A stretch of DNA of 64,000 nt. Origin: Takakia lepidozioides (taxonomy: Eukaryota > Streptophyta > Takakiopsida > Takakiales > Takakiaceae). The notes beneath the pieces are model-generated. The model saw only the letters and a program-made list of their open reading frames with translations, was not told the origin of the DNA and did no database searches. This document shows, piece by piece, positions 33,620-45,066 of the stretch. The translations under genes were made by a program, and so were the position numbers. Where the stretch lies: assembly GCA_030704615.1 (NCBI GenBank), contig CM060732.1, positions 6,696,001-6,760,000 of the forward strand, in the 5' to 3' direction. The first letter of the stretch is position 1. Every line of letters starts with the position of its first letter.

Positions 33620-36600
33620 ATGCTCGAACCTGAGAGGGGGGGAGTTCGTGCACCAGACAGGAGACCTCGTCGCAAGCTCCGGAAATTATACTTCGGACGT
33701 AGGCCAATGCCGAAGGGGAGGAAGCAGATGCGTCTACAGGAGGAGATTGCCATCTCCGAGCAGCAGGCCACTCGGGCAACCCAGCCACCAGTGAGAGCTC
33801 CATGCGATCGGGCTACGCGCAGCTGATCGAGCACCGAACCCCCCATTTTGCTTCTGTAATTCTTAGACTGAATGCTAGGAGACTTGAATGCAGAACATGT
33901 TTGCATGCCTAACAGGAAAGGTGGACGTGCTGGAGGGATCGCAGGAATCCGAAGAGCCGCAGGAAGAGTCCTGAGGAGCTAGCTGCAGCACGTACACCCA
34001 CCCGATCCCCGAGCGCGGGTATTCCTGCCGGGCCTAGCCCTGTGCGATTCAAAGACGCGGCTTCGAAGGGCAAGTTCAAAGCCCCAGAGATCGACTCGCG
34101 TTCTTCGGTCATGGAGAATCGCCAGCAGAGGTCGGGCCCTTCTCCAGCAAAGTCAAAGAAGAAGCAGCCCGTCCTTCTACTGGCTTCTAAACCGGCTCAG
34201 GGCGATTCACCCCCCCCCCAACGCGAATGAAGCAGCAGGGTAAAAGACAGATTCAATTGCAACAGACACCTTCACCTGCAAGGATGAGGAAGCAGAAGGC
34301 AATCAGGGCGACGGCCAAACAATCTCCCGCAAAACCGCTTCCACGAGCTGAAGCTCAGTTCCTGGAGGATTTCCCGCCTGCAGATGTTGGGGCCGTCTCT
34401 GCTGCAGCAAAGGCAATGGGATCGACGGTTTTTGTCGATTTGGTACCGGAGGAGGGTGCTGCCGCTGAACGTTCGCAGCAGACCTCACCACCGATGAGCA
34501 AGCAGGCCCGGAGGAGGCCTCTGCAATGGCAGAATTGCCCGCACACAGGCCCCAGAGTGCAGCTCCAGTTGAGGATGCTCCAGCTGCTCAGCCACTACCG
34601 GCACCTACAGACATGTCTCCGGAGGATTTCAAAAGTGCAGCGGATAAAATGTTGGAGGAGACACACAGTAGCATTGGCAGAGTTTTGGGCAGCAGGGTAT
34701 TCCAGCGGACTCTTCGAATCCCACTCTGTCGCATGGTCTCCCTTCCCATCGTCAGGCAGGCCCTTCCAAGAGATGTGGATAAGCTCAAGTTCGCATTTCG
34801 AGAAGGGTACCGTCTGGGATCGGCAGCGTTTTACGTTTCCATTGAGAATGAGGACGGCGAAACTCGTGGACCCACTGCCGATGAATTGTCAACGTGGGAT
34901 ACCCACTGGCACACTCGCAACGACGAATTCGAGGCGACGCTGAAGGGTGATCCAGACTTCGGCCATATGTCAGGTAAAATGTTCTTTGTGTGGGACGGGA
35001 ATCACCGACTTCTCGCCTGGTGGGAGTACATCAAGCAGAACCATGCCAAGCACATTGGCTGGCATTACATGGTGGAGTGTGTCATCCTGAAGGTGAAGGC
35101 GGCAGACTCCTCCCTGCTCCAGAATGCCATGGCGGACCTCAACTCGTAAGATACTCATACCCTCCCTAGCACGTTCGAAATGCGGTGCCGCATTTCGGTT
35201 TCCATTCTGGTTTGTTTCCGTGCTTCCATGTACTGAATTGGAGAGTGTGCCTTGCAGGGTCACTGAGAATGCGTACGTGCATACCCACATGGCACAAAAA
35301 CTGGTCTCACTGATCCGCAGATGTTTGCGGAAATGCTGGAGCCCGAGCTCATTCAGAAAGCCGTTGCAAAAACAGACCGGACATGGTATCGTCTCACTAT
35401 GGATGGAATGGTGGAGGTGATATACGAAGTAAGTCGTCCTCCAATTTCCCTCTGCTCATCCTTCCCCAATTTCCAGTAATCTTTCCACATGAATCGAATG
35501 TAACGCTTCTGCATGTTTTTGTTGGCAGTCAAACATCAAGCTGGATTTGGCCCATGCCAAACGCTTCTTCATGGAAAGTGAGGGGCAGGTCAAAACGTTG
35601 CAGTCATTGACTGAGCACTTGAAGGAAGCCGGTGTCAAGTCCAGAACCAAATACAAGTCAAAGCTTGTGAAGCTGGTGGCAATTGCAGATCCGGCACTTG
35701 GAAAGGACTTCATCCCGAGATTGCAAAACACTATCTCGGGCCATGCAGCCGACCATGCAATTGGAGAAACTGCATCACCTCTCAACGGCATGTGTGGAGG
35801 CGAAAGAGAAGGTGAGGTTTCAATGCACTGAAGTTCCTTCCTAGCAATAGCCACTCTCTTCCAGCTCCTGACATTGGATCGGAAATGGCAGACACGGTGG
35901 CTGTCGATCTGGAATGCATCCGAGAGCATAAGGACAATGTGGTCTTTTCCACTGGAAGTTTCCGACCCTGCAGTGGATGTGTGGCTTAACCGTATGACTT
36001 GGTGGTTCCAGGTAATTCAAGGTACTTCCCCAGATTTGCTTTTCTGAAATGAATTCCCTGAACTGCTACGTGACAAGCATTTGGGAATCGCAGGTAATGT
36101 CGAATGCGAAGGAGCAAGTCGTAATGCACACAAATTCATTCGGCTTGTACGTCAAATGGGATGGAACACAGACATTGGAAGACTACGTGACACATTTCAG
36201 ATGTGCATACAAGGACAACCTTTTCGTCAGAGAGCTACAGACAGCAAGAAGGAGCGTGGAGTTTACACATCAGGAGGGAGCGGGGGAAAGCTGCAATGCA
36301 AATTGTTTACAGGTGAAGCACAGCTACCCTTGTATGCAAAGCCTGGTTACGAGGTTTGTCTCGGAAATGCGGCACCGCATTCGCATTTTATGTTTTCGGT
36401 GGCACTCTGCGAGTAGGTTGGTCTCAACTTTTGCTCACGCATGCTGACTGCCTTGCAGGTATATGAAATACGTGCTCCTTCAGACAGGGGCCCTGGCTCA
36501 AGAGCCCCCGTTCTTCATGGCTTGGACCGTGGCGGGCCCAAGCTGTGTCTACACACCCGAGATGCAGAAACAATGGCATCCCGCGCATCTCGTTGGATGC

Positions 36601-37084
36601 CCGTGGTACCTGGACATGTCTGGCGGTATTGTTGACGAGTCTGAGAAAGATCTGCACGCCTTGGCAGAAGAGAAGAGAAAGGAAAGACGTGTCCCTGCTG
36701 GGCCAAAGTCGGCAAAGGAATCTGCTGCTCTGGAAGAATCCAGAAAGGCAGCTGAGATGCACAAAAGACGGTGGATGCAGCTGTGCAGGCCCAACAGAAG
36801 GGGTCGAAGAAGAGGACTCGCCAGCAAGGAGCAGCTGTTGTGACACCCGCCAAAACGAAGAAGCAGAAACAGCCTGTTCAGGAAGAGGGTGAGGAAGAGG
36901 ACTCCGATGGAGACTTTGCAACCAGCCCACCCCCCCAAACGCAGGCTGCCTCCCCTGTGCCCACCGTTGTCACGAGAGGCACGAGAACTGGCTCGGCAAA
37001 GAAGGCACTCTTCAACCCCCCAGGGGGGCACCCTTTCGAGCCCGTGGAAATGAAGAGGCCGAAAGTGGCTCCCGAAATAGTAGT
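33620..37084 (+). pseudogene. Y ParB-methyltransferase gene, 5' half (ParB-like domain)
   Basis: Exons read as 33620-33791, 33916-35145, 35258-35428, 35529-35811, 35865-36011, 36094-36312 and 36459-37084 (interrupted). Every border is GT-AG and phases fit. The N-terminus is basic and proline-rich (RKLRKLYFGRR, SKKKQPVLLL). The ParB-like domain lies in exon 2: after SPEDFKSAADKMLEE it reaches FFVWDGNHRLLAWWEYIK (about 34,981-35,035), where DGNHRxxA matches the GxxRxxA motif of the ParB/sulfiredoxin fold. A helical middle and a Lys/Glu-rich linker (ALAEEKRKERR, KKQKQPVQEEGEEED) lead into the methyltransferase. Palindromes sit in introns at about 35,178 and 36,363. Lesions compared with Z: a 19-bp deletion at about 35,298, a missing G near 36,760 and the retrotransposon at 37,085. 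Frame also changes at a C-run near 34,215 and near 34,500. Confidence 0.72.
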
Positions 37085-38048
37085 TGTCGCGCGGCTTTTA
37101 CTCACCCATCCCTTCGCTATTCGAGGCGGAAACTCCAAGATAGAAGAGTTGGAAATCTCTAAGTACTCAGCCCGCGCAGAACAATCAGTCATGACCTACA
37201 GCTAGTGTATCATGGGGGTGGTTCCTATTTGTTTCCCTTTTGGTATTCATGTTAGCTATCTTACCCTTGATAATTAAGTATCAGTTTGCTTTATCAATCT
37301 ATTGGATTCCATCAACTCATCCATTCATTTCACAGCTTCACTCAGATCTCTCTACACAGTGTGATTGTATCGTAAAAGTATCCGATTATGATTTATCAGG
37401 TATCAGGCCGAAGCCATTGTGTCTCCAATCTACTCTACAATATCATTACAGCCTTGCATATATCAAGCATCTACTCATCATCTCTCTATCTTCACTTCCG
37501 TTCTTCATCTTTGCCCGATCCCCTCTCCTCCATGACCAGAAGTCCTCCTCCGAATGATATCCCTCGATTCCCCGTTTTCCCCTTTATCTTCCTATCCGTG
37601 GTTCTAACCGTTTCCCTCACTAACGTCGTCTGTGAACTAACATGTTCCCTTCGCAGGTGTTGTTCCCCACAGTCGTTCCCTGTCCTACTCTTCGTTCCCT
37701 ATGATCGTGACAGCTGTGTCAAGCTGTGACCGGCTGTGTGAAACTGTGACGGGCTGTGACTGGCTGTGCGACTGTGTTTGGTTGTGTCGGGCTGTGCCGG
37801 GCTGTGTTGGCTGTGCCGGGTGTGTCTGCTGTGACGACTGTGACGGGCTGTGTTGGCTGTGTCGGCTGTGTCTGCTGTGACGACTGTGTCGGGCTGTGTT
37901 GGCTGTGTCGACTATGACAACTGTGTAACCCCCCTCTACAGTGCGCTGTTGTCACCCCTAAGGCTCCTGTTGGTCTCAGTCTGTGCAAAAATTAAGGGTA
38001 CCCTACAGATCCCGTATAAGTGTCTAAGTCCCCGACAGTCCTCTAACA
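37085..38048 (-). repeat. Gypsy 3' LTR
   Basis: Plus strand runs TGTCGCGCGGC ... CCTCTAACA, 964 bp. It includes a GGCTGTGNC minisatellite at about 37,700-37,930. Flank at the left is GTAGT, but no matching duplication remains on the right because the other end is truncated. Confidence 0.9.
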
Positions 38049-38069
38049 TTACCCCTTCCCCCCTCAAAA
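38049..38069 (-). other. Polypurine tract
   Basis: On the minus strand TTTTGAGGGGGGAAGGGG then TAA directly precedes the LTR start TGTTAGAGG. This is the plus-strand DNA synthesis primer of the retrotransposon. Confidence 0.85.
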
Positions 38070-38116
38070 GCCGTGTCCTCACGGTTTACTGATTTCGACT
38101 AGCAAACCTTTGTGAG

Positions 38117-41100
38117 TTAGCACTTTTTGACGTTGAGAGTTTCGTGGCGGACTGTGTGTACGAGCCCGAGGTTGTCTCTGGTTGACGGAGATGGTTGATC
38201 ACTACCTGGATAAGTGAGGCCCTCTGGAGGCTGATATCGAGGTAACCTTTCCGGCATAGGAGACCCCCGTCGCTTCTTCTCTGCCATCTGAACTGCATAG
38301 TCTTCTCCCATGTCAAAAGAATTCGGTGAAGAAACAGTTGTATCAGAATCCTCATCGCCTCTCAGGTGTTTAATTTTCGAACTTTTTGTGGAATCATCTG
38401 GGGCATACAATGCTGTCCTACCATGTCTGGAAGTTTTTTTTACAACTTGGTGTAACCGCTGAACAGCAAAATTGGTGTAGACACTGAGCTCCTTGTCTGT
38501 CCAGGTGAGTGGGGTACCAATTACTGGTGCCGCGTGCAAGTATTTCCATGCCACATGTCCCTTATAGAAAATGTCATCAATGCCGAATTTCTGTGTTGAC
38601 AAATGGTTCCAGGCCACTTGAAACCATGAACGAATTTGAGAATCCTTTTGCATCATAACTTTTGGGTCATATAGGTACATATGAGGTGGCACCGAAGGTA
38701 ATACCCAATGATCTCCACTGGAATAACTCAGAAAGCGTGTTTGCATCTTTTGTTGCTCAATGTGGTAACGTACCAGAAAACAAGCAGCGTAGTATAACCC
38801 GCATCCCATGACAATACTTGCTACTCCTTGGTCTTGGTATAAATGAGTCCATGTACAACCTGGAAAGCAATCAATTCCCTCAACATGGTACCTGCCTCGT
38901 GCCAGTATTGTGCAAAGTGATGATCTTCAATATGTCGATTGTTCGGAAGAACTTTAGTCCTAGTTGCCACTGGCAGCCAAATACGCATGATTTGGTAGTA
39001 ATGTGCGAATGACTGCGGAGGACTAAATTCTTTCCAAGCCAAATCCAACATGATGGGAATTTGGTTGAAGGGCATAATCATAGCCCTATTGTACTCCCTT
39101 GCAGCTGGAGTTTTAGGTGGGTTAAAGCAGCATTGCCCCATACCTCCGGCTGTGGTGGCTGTGGTGTGGTTGTAGTAACCACAGGTTCAGCTACTGGTAC
39201 AGTGACTTGTTGTGGTGGGGTGTACTGGCTCTTGTATCATTGGCATCTCCTGCACCTCCTGTGAAGACTGAAAAGCCAAAGTTCTGGCTTGTAAATAAGA
39301 AGTCATTAGCTGTTCCTGAGGGATATAGACTCTTTTGTCGATGTTTGAAGTGAGGTCTTCCACTTGAGTCTGCAGTCCGTCTACATCCTCTTGTAACTCT
39401 GCTATCAATGTCTATAGTAGTTGTGGCAATGTTCTGCACCCGCAGCCTGAGCTCATTCATCTCGCTTTGGGTGAGCTTTCGTGGTGCTTTGCCCTCTACT
39501 GGCCCTTGTGCTAACCAGACCTGCATAAGGCTGTTATCCACCAAGTTGCTTGTGGTTCCCCTGAGAGTTTGCTCCTCTCTTAGCTTGTACAATTCCAACT
39601 GCTGTTGTAAAGCCTCCATGCGCTTCGCCTGAGGTTCAACCAATTGCGCATAAGCAACAAGTAGATTATTGGCTTCCTTCCAAGCCTTGTTATTGACCGC
39701 GATTTCATTTCTATTGGCAATGATGGTTTGTTGCAACTCCACGATGTGCTTCTCTTGATCAGCTTCAATCTGCCTGTATTGCTTGAAAGTATCTTCATTG
39801 CAACAGATTGTATTCTTCATATCGACAATGAGCTTCATTTGCTCAACATTCTCTTCTTCTGCCTTCGTACATTTTTCCGCTTGACTGTTTATTCTTTGTA
39901 GATTGGTCAAGCATAGTTGTGAATGTAGCACATTGTATCGCCATCCTGTCATGCACTGTCTGCAACTCCGTATGTAGTGCATGCACTTCTTGCAACTTGC
40001 TTTCATGCTGCACCTGCATTTGGTATAGCTGTTGCTTATGTGCTTCGTGCAACTGGTCTTGCGCGAGGCCTGCCTCAATCAATTGTTCCTTGGCCAATTG
40101 CAAAGCCATTTCTGTATTTCCCAAGTCCTGCTGCATCTTGAGAGTGACCTCTTCATTGACCTTGTTTGCACACTCAGTGGCTAGTCGAGCCTCAAATTCC
40201 TTCCTCAGTTCCTCTCTCAAGGCTGTCAATTGGGTAATTGGAACATGGGATTTGACATAAGTCCCCAACAAATTAAGTGTTCTGCCTATGGAACTCATCA
40301 GCATTGCCTGTTGAGGGTCATCATGGTGAGGTTGTTGTTGTTCCTCCTGATCTTCAACATTGTGATGTCTCACGAACCATTCAGGCCATTGTCCCACCGG
40401 ATTTTCTTCCTGAACTACTTCATCTATCACCGGTGCTACAGTGTCATGACCTTCCGCCTGTGGTACCTCCGACACAGGTGTGTGTATTATATGCACCTCA
40501 GGATTTCCCTTGGGCAACTGTTGCACCTCTGGGATCTCTGTCTCCTTGACCAGACCAGAATATTCATAGAGAAGGTCCCCCTTCTCCATTTCTGCCACTA
40601 TCTGTTCTGTAGTTGGAATATCTAACCCTTCTCTTTCCAAATCAATTATTTCTGGTTGAGCTGCATGGATAACTTGTGACCTTGTGACAAGTCGATCAGC
40701 TGGCTGTGATGGTTGTGATACAGAAGTAACTTCCTCCTCCCTCTCTGAAGGTCCTGCTTCCAGTAATAGCATTTCTCTGTGCTGCTGTGCCCCTTCCTGG
40801 CCATGAGCTTGGGAAACATTATCATGCGGAATCCGTGAAGCCAGTGGATCCGCCACTACAGTCTTTCCCCGTCTCTGCCTCTTAGTCTCGGGTTGCCCTG
40901 CTAGTCCACCCTCACTGTGTGAAGAGCCTTGCTCTTCCATTGCAATTGTTTCTGGCTCAAACACTCCATTTCCTTTCTTTCTTGCGCATCAAGTATGCCA
41001 GAATCAAGGATTATTTGAGCAATGATTGGGCCAGACACTATGATAGGAGTCTTTGCGGTAGTACCTTGTAATCTTTTCATCTCCTCTACCAATGCGTTGT

Positions 41101-41131
41101 ACATTATGTCCGCCCATTGTACTGCAAGCAT
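38117..41131 (-). pseudogene. Extra ORF downstream of gypsy pol (coiled-coil protein)
   Basis: In the element's direction the product reads through five frame segments (41,131-40,901; 40,964-39,843; about 39,900-39,191; 39,141-38,821; 38,809-38,117), so this copy has several frameshifts. Parts: a start with EEMKRLQGTTAKTPIIVSGP, an acidic and proline-containing region with a basic patch (PETKRQRRGK), a long Glu/Gln/Leu-rich coiled coil (about 40,250-39,420), then FNQIPIMLDLAWKEF and DEDSDTTVSSPNSFDMGEDY. No signal peptide or membrane segment is visible, so it is not envelope-like despite its position. I do not recognise the family. Confidence 0.6.
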
Positions 41132-41945
41132 CGCTCAAGAGAAAAGCTCCGCTCTGTCCTTTCGTGTCTATGCCACTGCGTAAGTAATATTGCAAGCGTA
41201 TAGTCTGTTAGTTCCTCCATAGTTTCCAAGTTATAGCATTGATGGTCTGTCCCGTCGAGACGCCCGTACTCAGAACGACGCCGCCCTTGCGCTCAATTTC
41301 CCTCCCCTTTTCTCGATCCTTTCTCTGGTTTTCTATTGGCTGTATCCGCTGTGACTGGATTTTAGATTTATTTTCTTTAGTGGACTTTCCCTGTTGGATA
41401 GTCCACTAGGATCACACATGTGACAAGAATTCTGCTTTTCTATACTTGTCGTTCGTTCCGTTTCGCCCTAACCCTAAACTTCGCCTTTCATCCCTTTTGA
41501 CGGCCGTTCTTGTCCTGTTTCTTTTTGACACCTGTTCTTGCACTTCTTTTCAGCTGTGTGTCGTTGCCCTGACCTCCACGTGTCTATTTTTAAAGTAATT
41601 TCCGTTTTCTCTTCCGTCAGCCATTTTCCTGAAGTTATTATGCGTCCACTTGTCACTGATTATATGGATCGTGTGACTTAGTAGGGTGTTGAGCTGTGAC
41701 AGGCTGTGTCATATGTGTTACGCTGTGATAGGCTGTGATCCACTGTGGTAAGCTGTGATAGGCTGTGGACACGCTGTGGTAGGTTGTGAATGGGCTGTGT
41801 TGCGCCGTGCTGGGCTGTGATAGGCTGTGCTTTGCCTTGATGGGCTGTGATAGGCTATGTCACGTCGTGATGGGCTGTGATAGGCTTGTGTCACGTTTGT
41901 TTTGGCCCCCTAGTCATATATGCTGGGCCTAGCGACATGCTCATA
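41132..41945. other. Non-coding spacer of the gypsy element with minisatellite
   Basis: 41,690-41,900 is a tandem array of GGCTGTGATA-like units, the same unit type as in the LTRs. The rest, 41,132-41,690, shows no gene. Confidence 0.7.
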
Positions 41946-44900
41946 CTACTCCGTTCGTAACACTGGCAGCCCGTGACTGCTCTTGCGGTTCAACATGCAA
42001 ATCATATGCTGCAAGGGTTTGTCATGGATACCACTGTACCCCTTCAACTTACTGGCATTGACTCTTCCCAGCATTTCTTTGTTAATGGTTTGTAACATGG
42101 CAGTGTTGTTATCATACATCTTTTGTATGACATAAGGTCCTTTCCATGGTGATTTAAGCTTAGAAGCTTGAATCTTTCCTTTCTTCTGCAACCATAGAAC
42201 CAAATCCCCCGTCTTAAAAGTCTTTAACTTGCCTTCATCAAACTGTTCCTTTCGCTTCATCTGAATTCTGGTCATATTATCAGCTGCATCAGCACGTACT
42301 TCTTCCACATGGTATAATTCATGTTTCCTGACCTTGATGGAGTCTTGCAATTCCATTCTTTTCCCCCACTCCGTTCTTTATGGTAGGTAACAGGAATTCC
42401 ACTGGAAGTAAGGCTTCCATACCATATACTAATTGGAATGGTGTATACTTAGTGGTGACTTTATATGAAGTCATGTATGACCACAAAGCTGTCAGCAGCT
42501 TTGTATCCCAATCCGTTCTGTTTGCATTGACTATCTTAGCCAAGATAGTACATAGTATTTTGTTGGTAGCCTCTGCCTGCCCATTACCCTGTGGGTAATA
42601 TGTTGTACTCTTTCTATGCACAATCATAAACTCTTTAGTCAACAACTCAATGGTCTCATTCATGAAGTGACTTCCCTGATCACTGATAAATTCTAAGGGA
42701 CAGCCAAATCGTGTAAGTATGTTCTCGTACAGGAACCTTGCTGTGGACTTGGCTGTGTTGTCCCTCAAAGCTTTAGCTTCCACCCACTTTGTAGTATAAT
42801 CAGTGGCTGTAATTATGTACCTGTTTCGTGTATTCTTGGATGGTGGGTTAATTGGTCCAACAAAGTCTAGTCCCCATTTCTGAAATGGTTCCGTAGGCAT
42901 TGTAGGATGCAAGGCCATCCTTCCAGATCTCTGCAAAGGTCCTAGCCTCTGACATTCATCACACTTCTGACAATACTCGTGTACATCTTTGAACAAAGTA
43001 GGCCACCAGTATCCTGCGAGTAGTATCTTTCTACTGGTAGTCTCTTCTCCAAAATGACCTCCAGCCACTCCTTTATGAACTTCCGCCAAAACTTTATTTA
43101 CTTCATGGTGGTACAAGCATCGTTTTAGTACTCCATCAGGTCCTAACTTATACATTCTGCTTCCTACCATAGTATAAGGTAAAGCTTTGATAGCGATTCT
43201 CTTCCTCTGCTCCTTACCATAACTAGGTGGGCACTGACCATGAGCAAGGTAGTATCTGATTGGCCACTGCCAATCTAACCAGTCATCTGCACTTCCCTGC
43301 ACCTCCACTGCAAAGAGACTCGCATCTGGTAATTGATCATCTATTCCTGTGGCTGGTTCTCCTGTTGACAATCGTGACAAATGATCCGCCACAAGATGCA
43401 GTCTCCCAGGCTTGTAAACAACCTCGAACTCAAACTCGTGCAAGATTATCAACCATCTTGCTATTCTTCCGCTTATCAGAGGTTTGTTTACCAGGTATAT
43501 CAGAGCCTCGTGATCCACATAGAACATAAACTTCTTGCCCAACAGGTAATGCCTGAATTTCTTCACTGCATAGATCATTGCCAATGCTTCTCTTTCCGTT
43601 GTGCTATAGTTCCTCTCAGCACTGTTCATCAACCGGCTAGCATAGTACACAGGTGAATCTATATTCCCTGTAACATTCTGGGCTAACACCGCTCCCAACG
43701 CTTCTCCTGATGCATCGCAGTGAACATGGAATACTACATGCCAGTGAGGGTTAATCAGCACAGGTGTAATTGTTACTGATAGTGTAAGTTCCTCAAATGC
43801 CTGTTGACATTCAGCTGTCCAGGCAAACACTGCATCTTTCTTCAGTAGTTTGCTCAATGGTGCTGCTATTTGTGCATACCTTTTGACAAATCTCCTGTAA
43901 TAACTGGTTTGCCCAAGGAATCTCCGTAGACTTTTAACATTCACTGGTGGTGGAGAGGCTTTAATGGACTCTGTCTTTCTGGGATCCACAAGGAGTCCCT
44001 TCTTACACACAATGTGTCCCAGAAGCACCCCTGAGTTCACACAGAAAGTACACTTCTCTGGATTCAGGCCCAGACCTCTCATCCTGCATCTGGCCAAACA
44101 TAACTCCAATTTATGCAAGTGCTCACTCTTAGAGTTGTACACACTGAAATCATCCAAGAATACCTGCATGAAATCATCCAGATACTCATGAAAAGATTCA
44201 CTTATCACTCTCTGAAAGGTCGTTGGTGCATTACAAAGTCCAAAGGGCATGACTTTGTATGCATAAGCCCCCCAGTCTGTGATGAAAGTTGTTTTCCCTT
44301 GGTCTTCTTCTGCCACTTGCACTTGATTATAACCACTGAAGCCATCCATGAATGAGTACATCTCATGGCCTGCCACAGTGTCTAATACTGCTTCTGTGAA
44401 TGGCAAAGGGAAAGGATCTTTCTTCGTACAAGCATTCAGCTTCTTATAGTTCACACATACTCTTAGTTTGCCATTCTTCTTGGGAACTATAACAATGGGC
44501 GACAACCAAGTTGTATACTCTATTGGGTATATAAACTTAGCCTCAGCCAACTTCTTTATCTCTTCTCCAACCTTCTGTGCGTAGTTGGGATTCATTCTAT
44601 ACCTCGCCTGCTTGATTGGTACTGACCCTGGTTCCAGTTCAATCTTATGCTGACAGACTTCAGGTGGTATCCCTCTTAGATCCTCATAGCTCCAAGCAAA
44701 TACATCTCTGTATTTGATGAACAAGCTTTTAGCTTCTTCGAAGAATTCCGGCTCCAAATCAGCTCCTACTTTCACCATCCTTGGTTCCTCTTTAGTTCCC
44801 ACATTTACTTCCCTCACCTGCTCATCAGCTGTGATTGTCCAACCAGTCACCACTTCATCCTGTAAGCTCACAGTGGTTGGTTCTTCTAGGATTTCTATTT

Positions 44901-45018
44901 CTCCTTCTCTTTCTTCATAGAAATGTGATGGGTAAATGCTGGTTTCCTCTTCAGTTGGTGTTGCTGTCACTACACCACAGCAGATACCTCTCAAACAACT
45001 TAGGCTTTCCAGCCGCAT
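41946..45018 (-). CDS. pol: Gypsy pol: reverse transcriptase, RNase H, integrase
   Basis: A 899-codon frame (45,018-42,319) followed by a one-base shift at about 42,350 into the integrase C-terminus (to 41,946). RT: RYRMNPNYAQKVGEEI, LSPIVIVPKKNGKLRVCVNY and the catalytic QVFLDDFSVY at about residue 289. RNase H: VHCDASGEALGAVLAQ at about 433. Integrase: zinc-binding GHFGEETTSRKIL...CQKCDECQR at about 655-690, then catalytic Asp in TATDYTTKWVEA (about 736), Asp in FISDQGSHF (about 776) and Glu in GNGQAEATNK (about 812). All catalytic residues are present; the frameshift after KNGVGEK would remove the C-terminal domain (SPWKGPYVIQKMY). The frame upstream of ATG 45,018 is open back to the gag-pro stop. 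Confidence 0.95.
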
Positions 45019-45066
45019 TTCTGCAACCTGCTCCCACTCTGGGTGTGCAGCAAATAGGGTAGCTTC

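Noticed and set aside
38117-40964. Envelope gene of the gypsy element
   Set aside because: No signal peptide, transmembrane helix or cysteine pattern; the region is acidic and coiled-coil.
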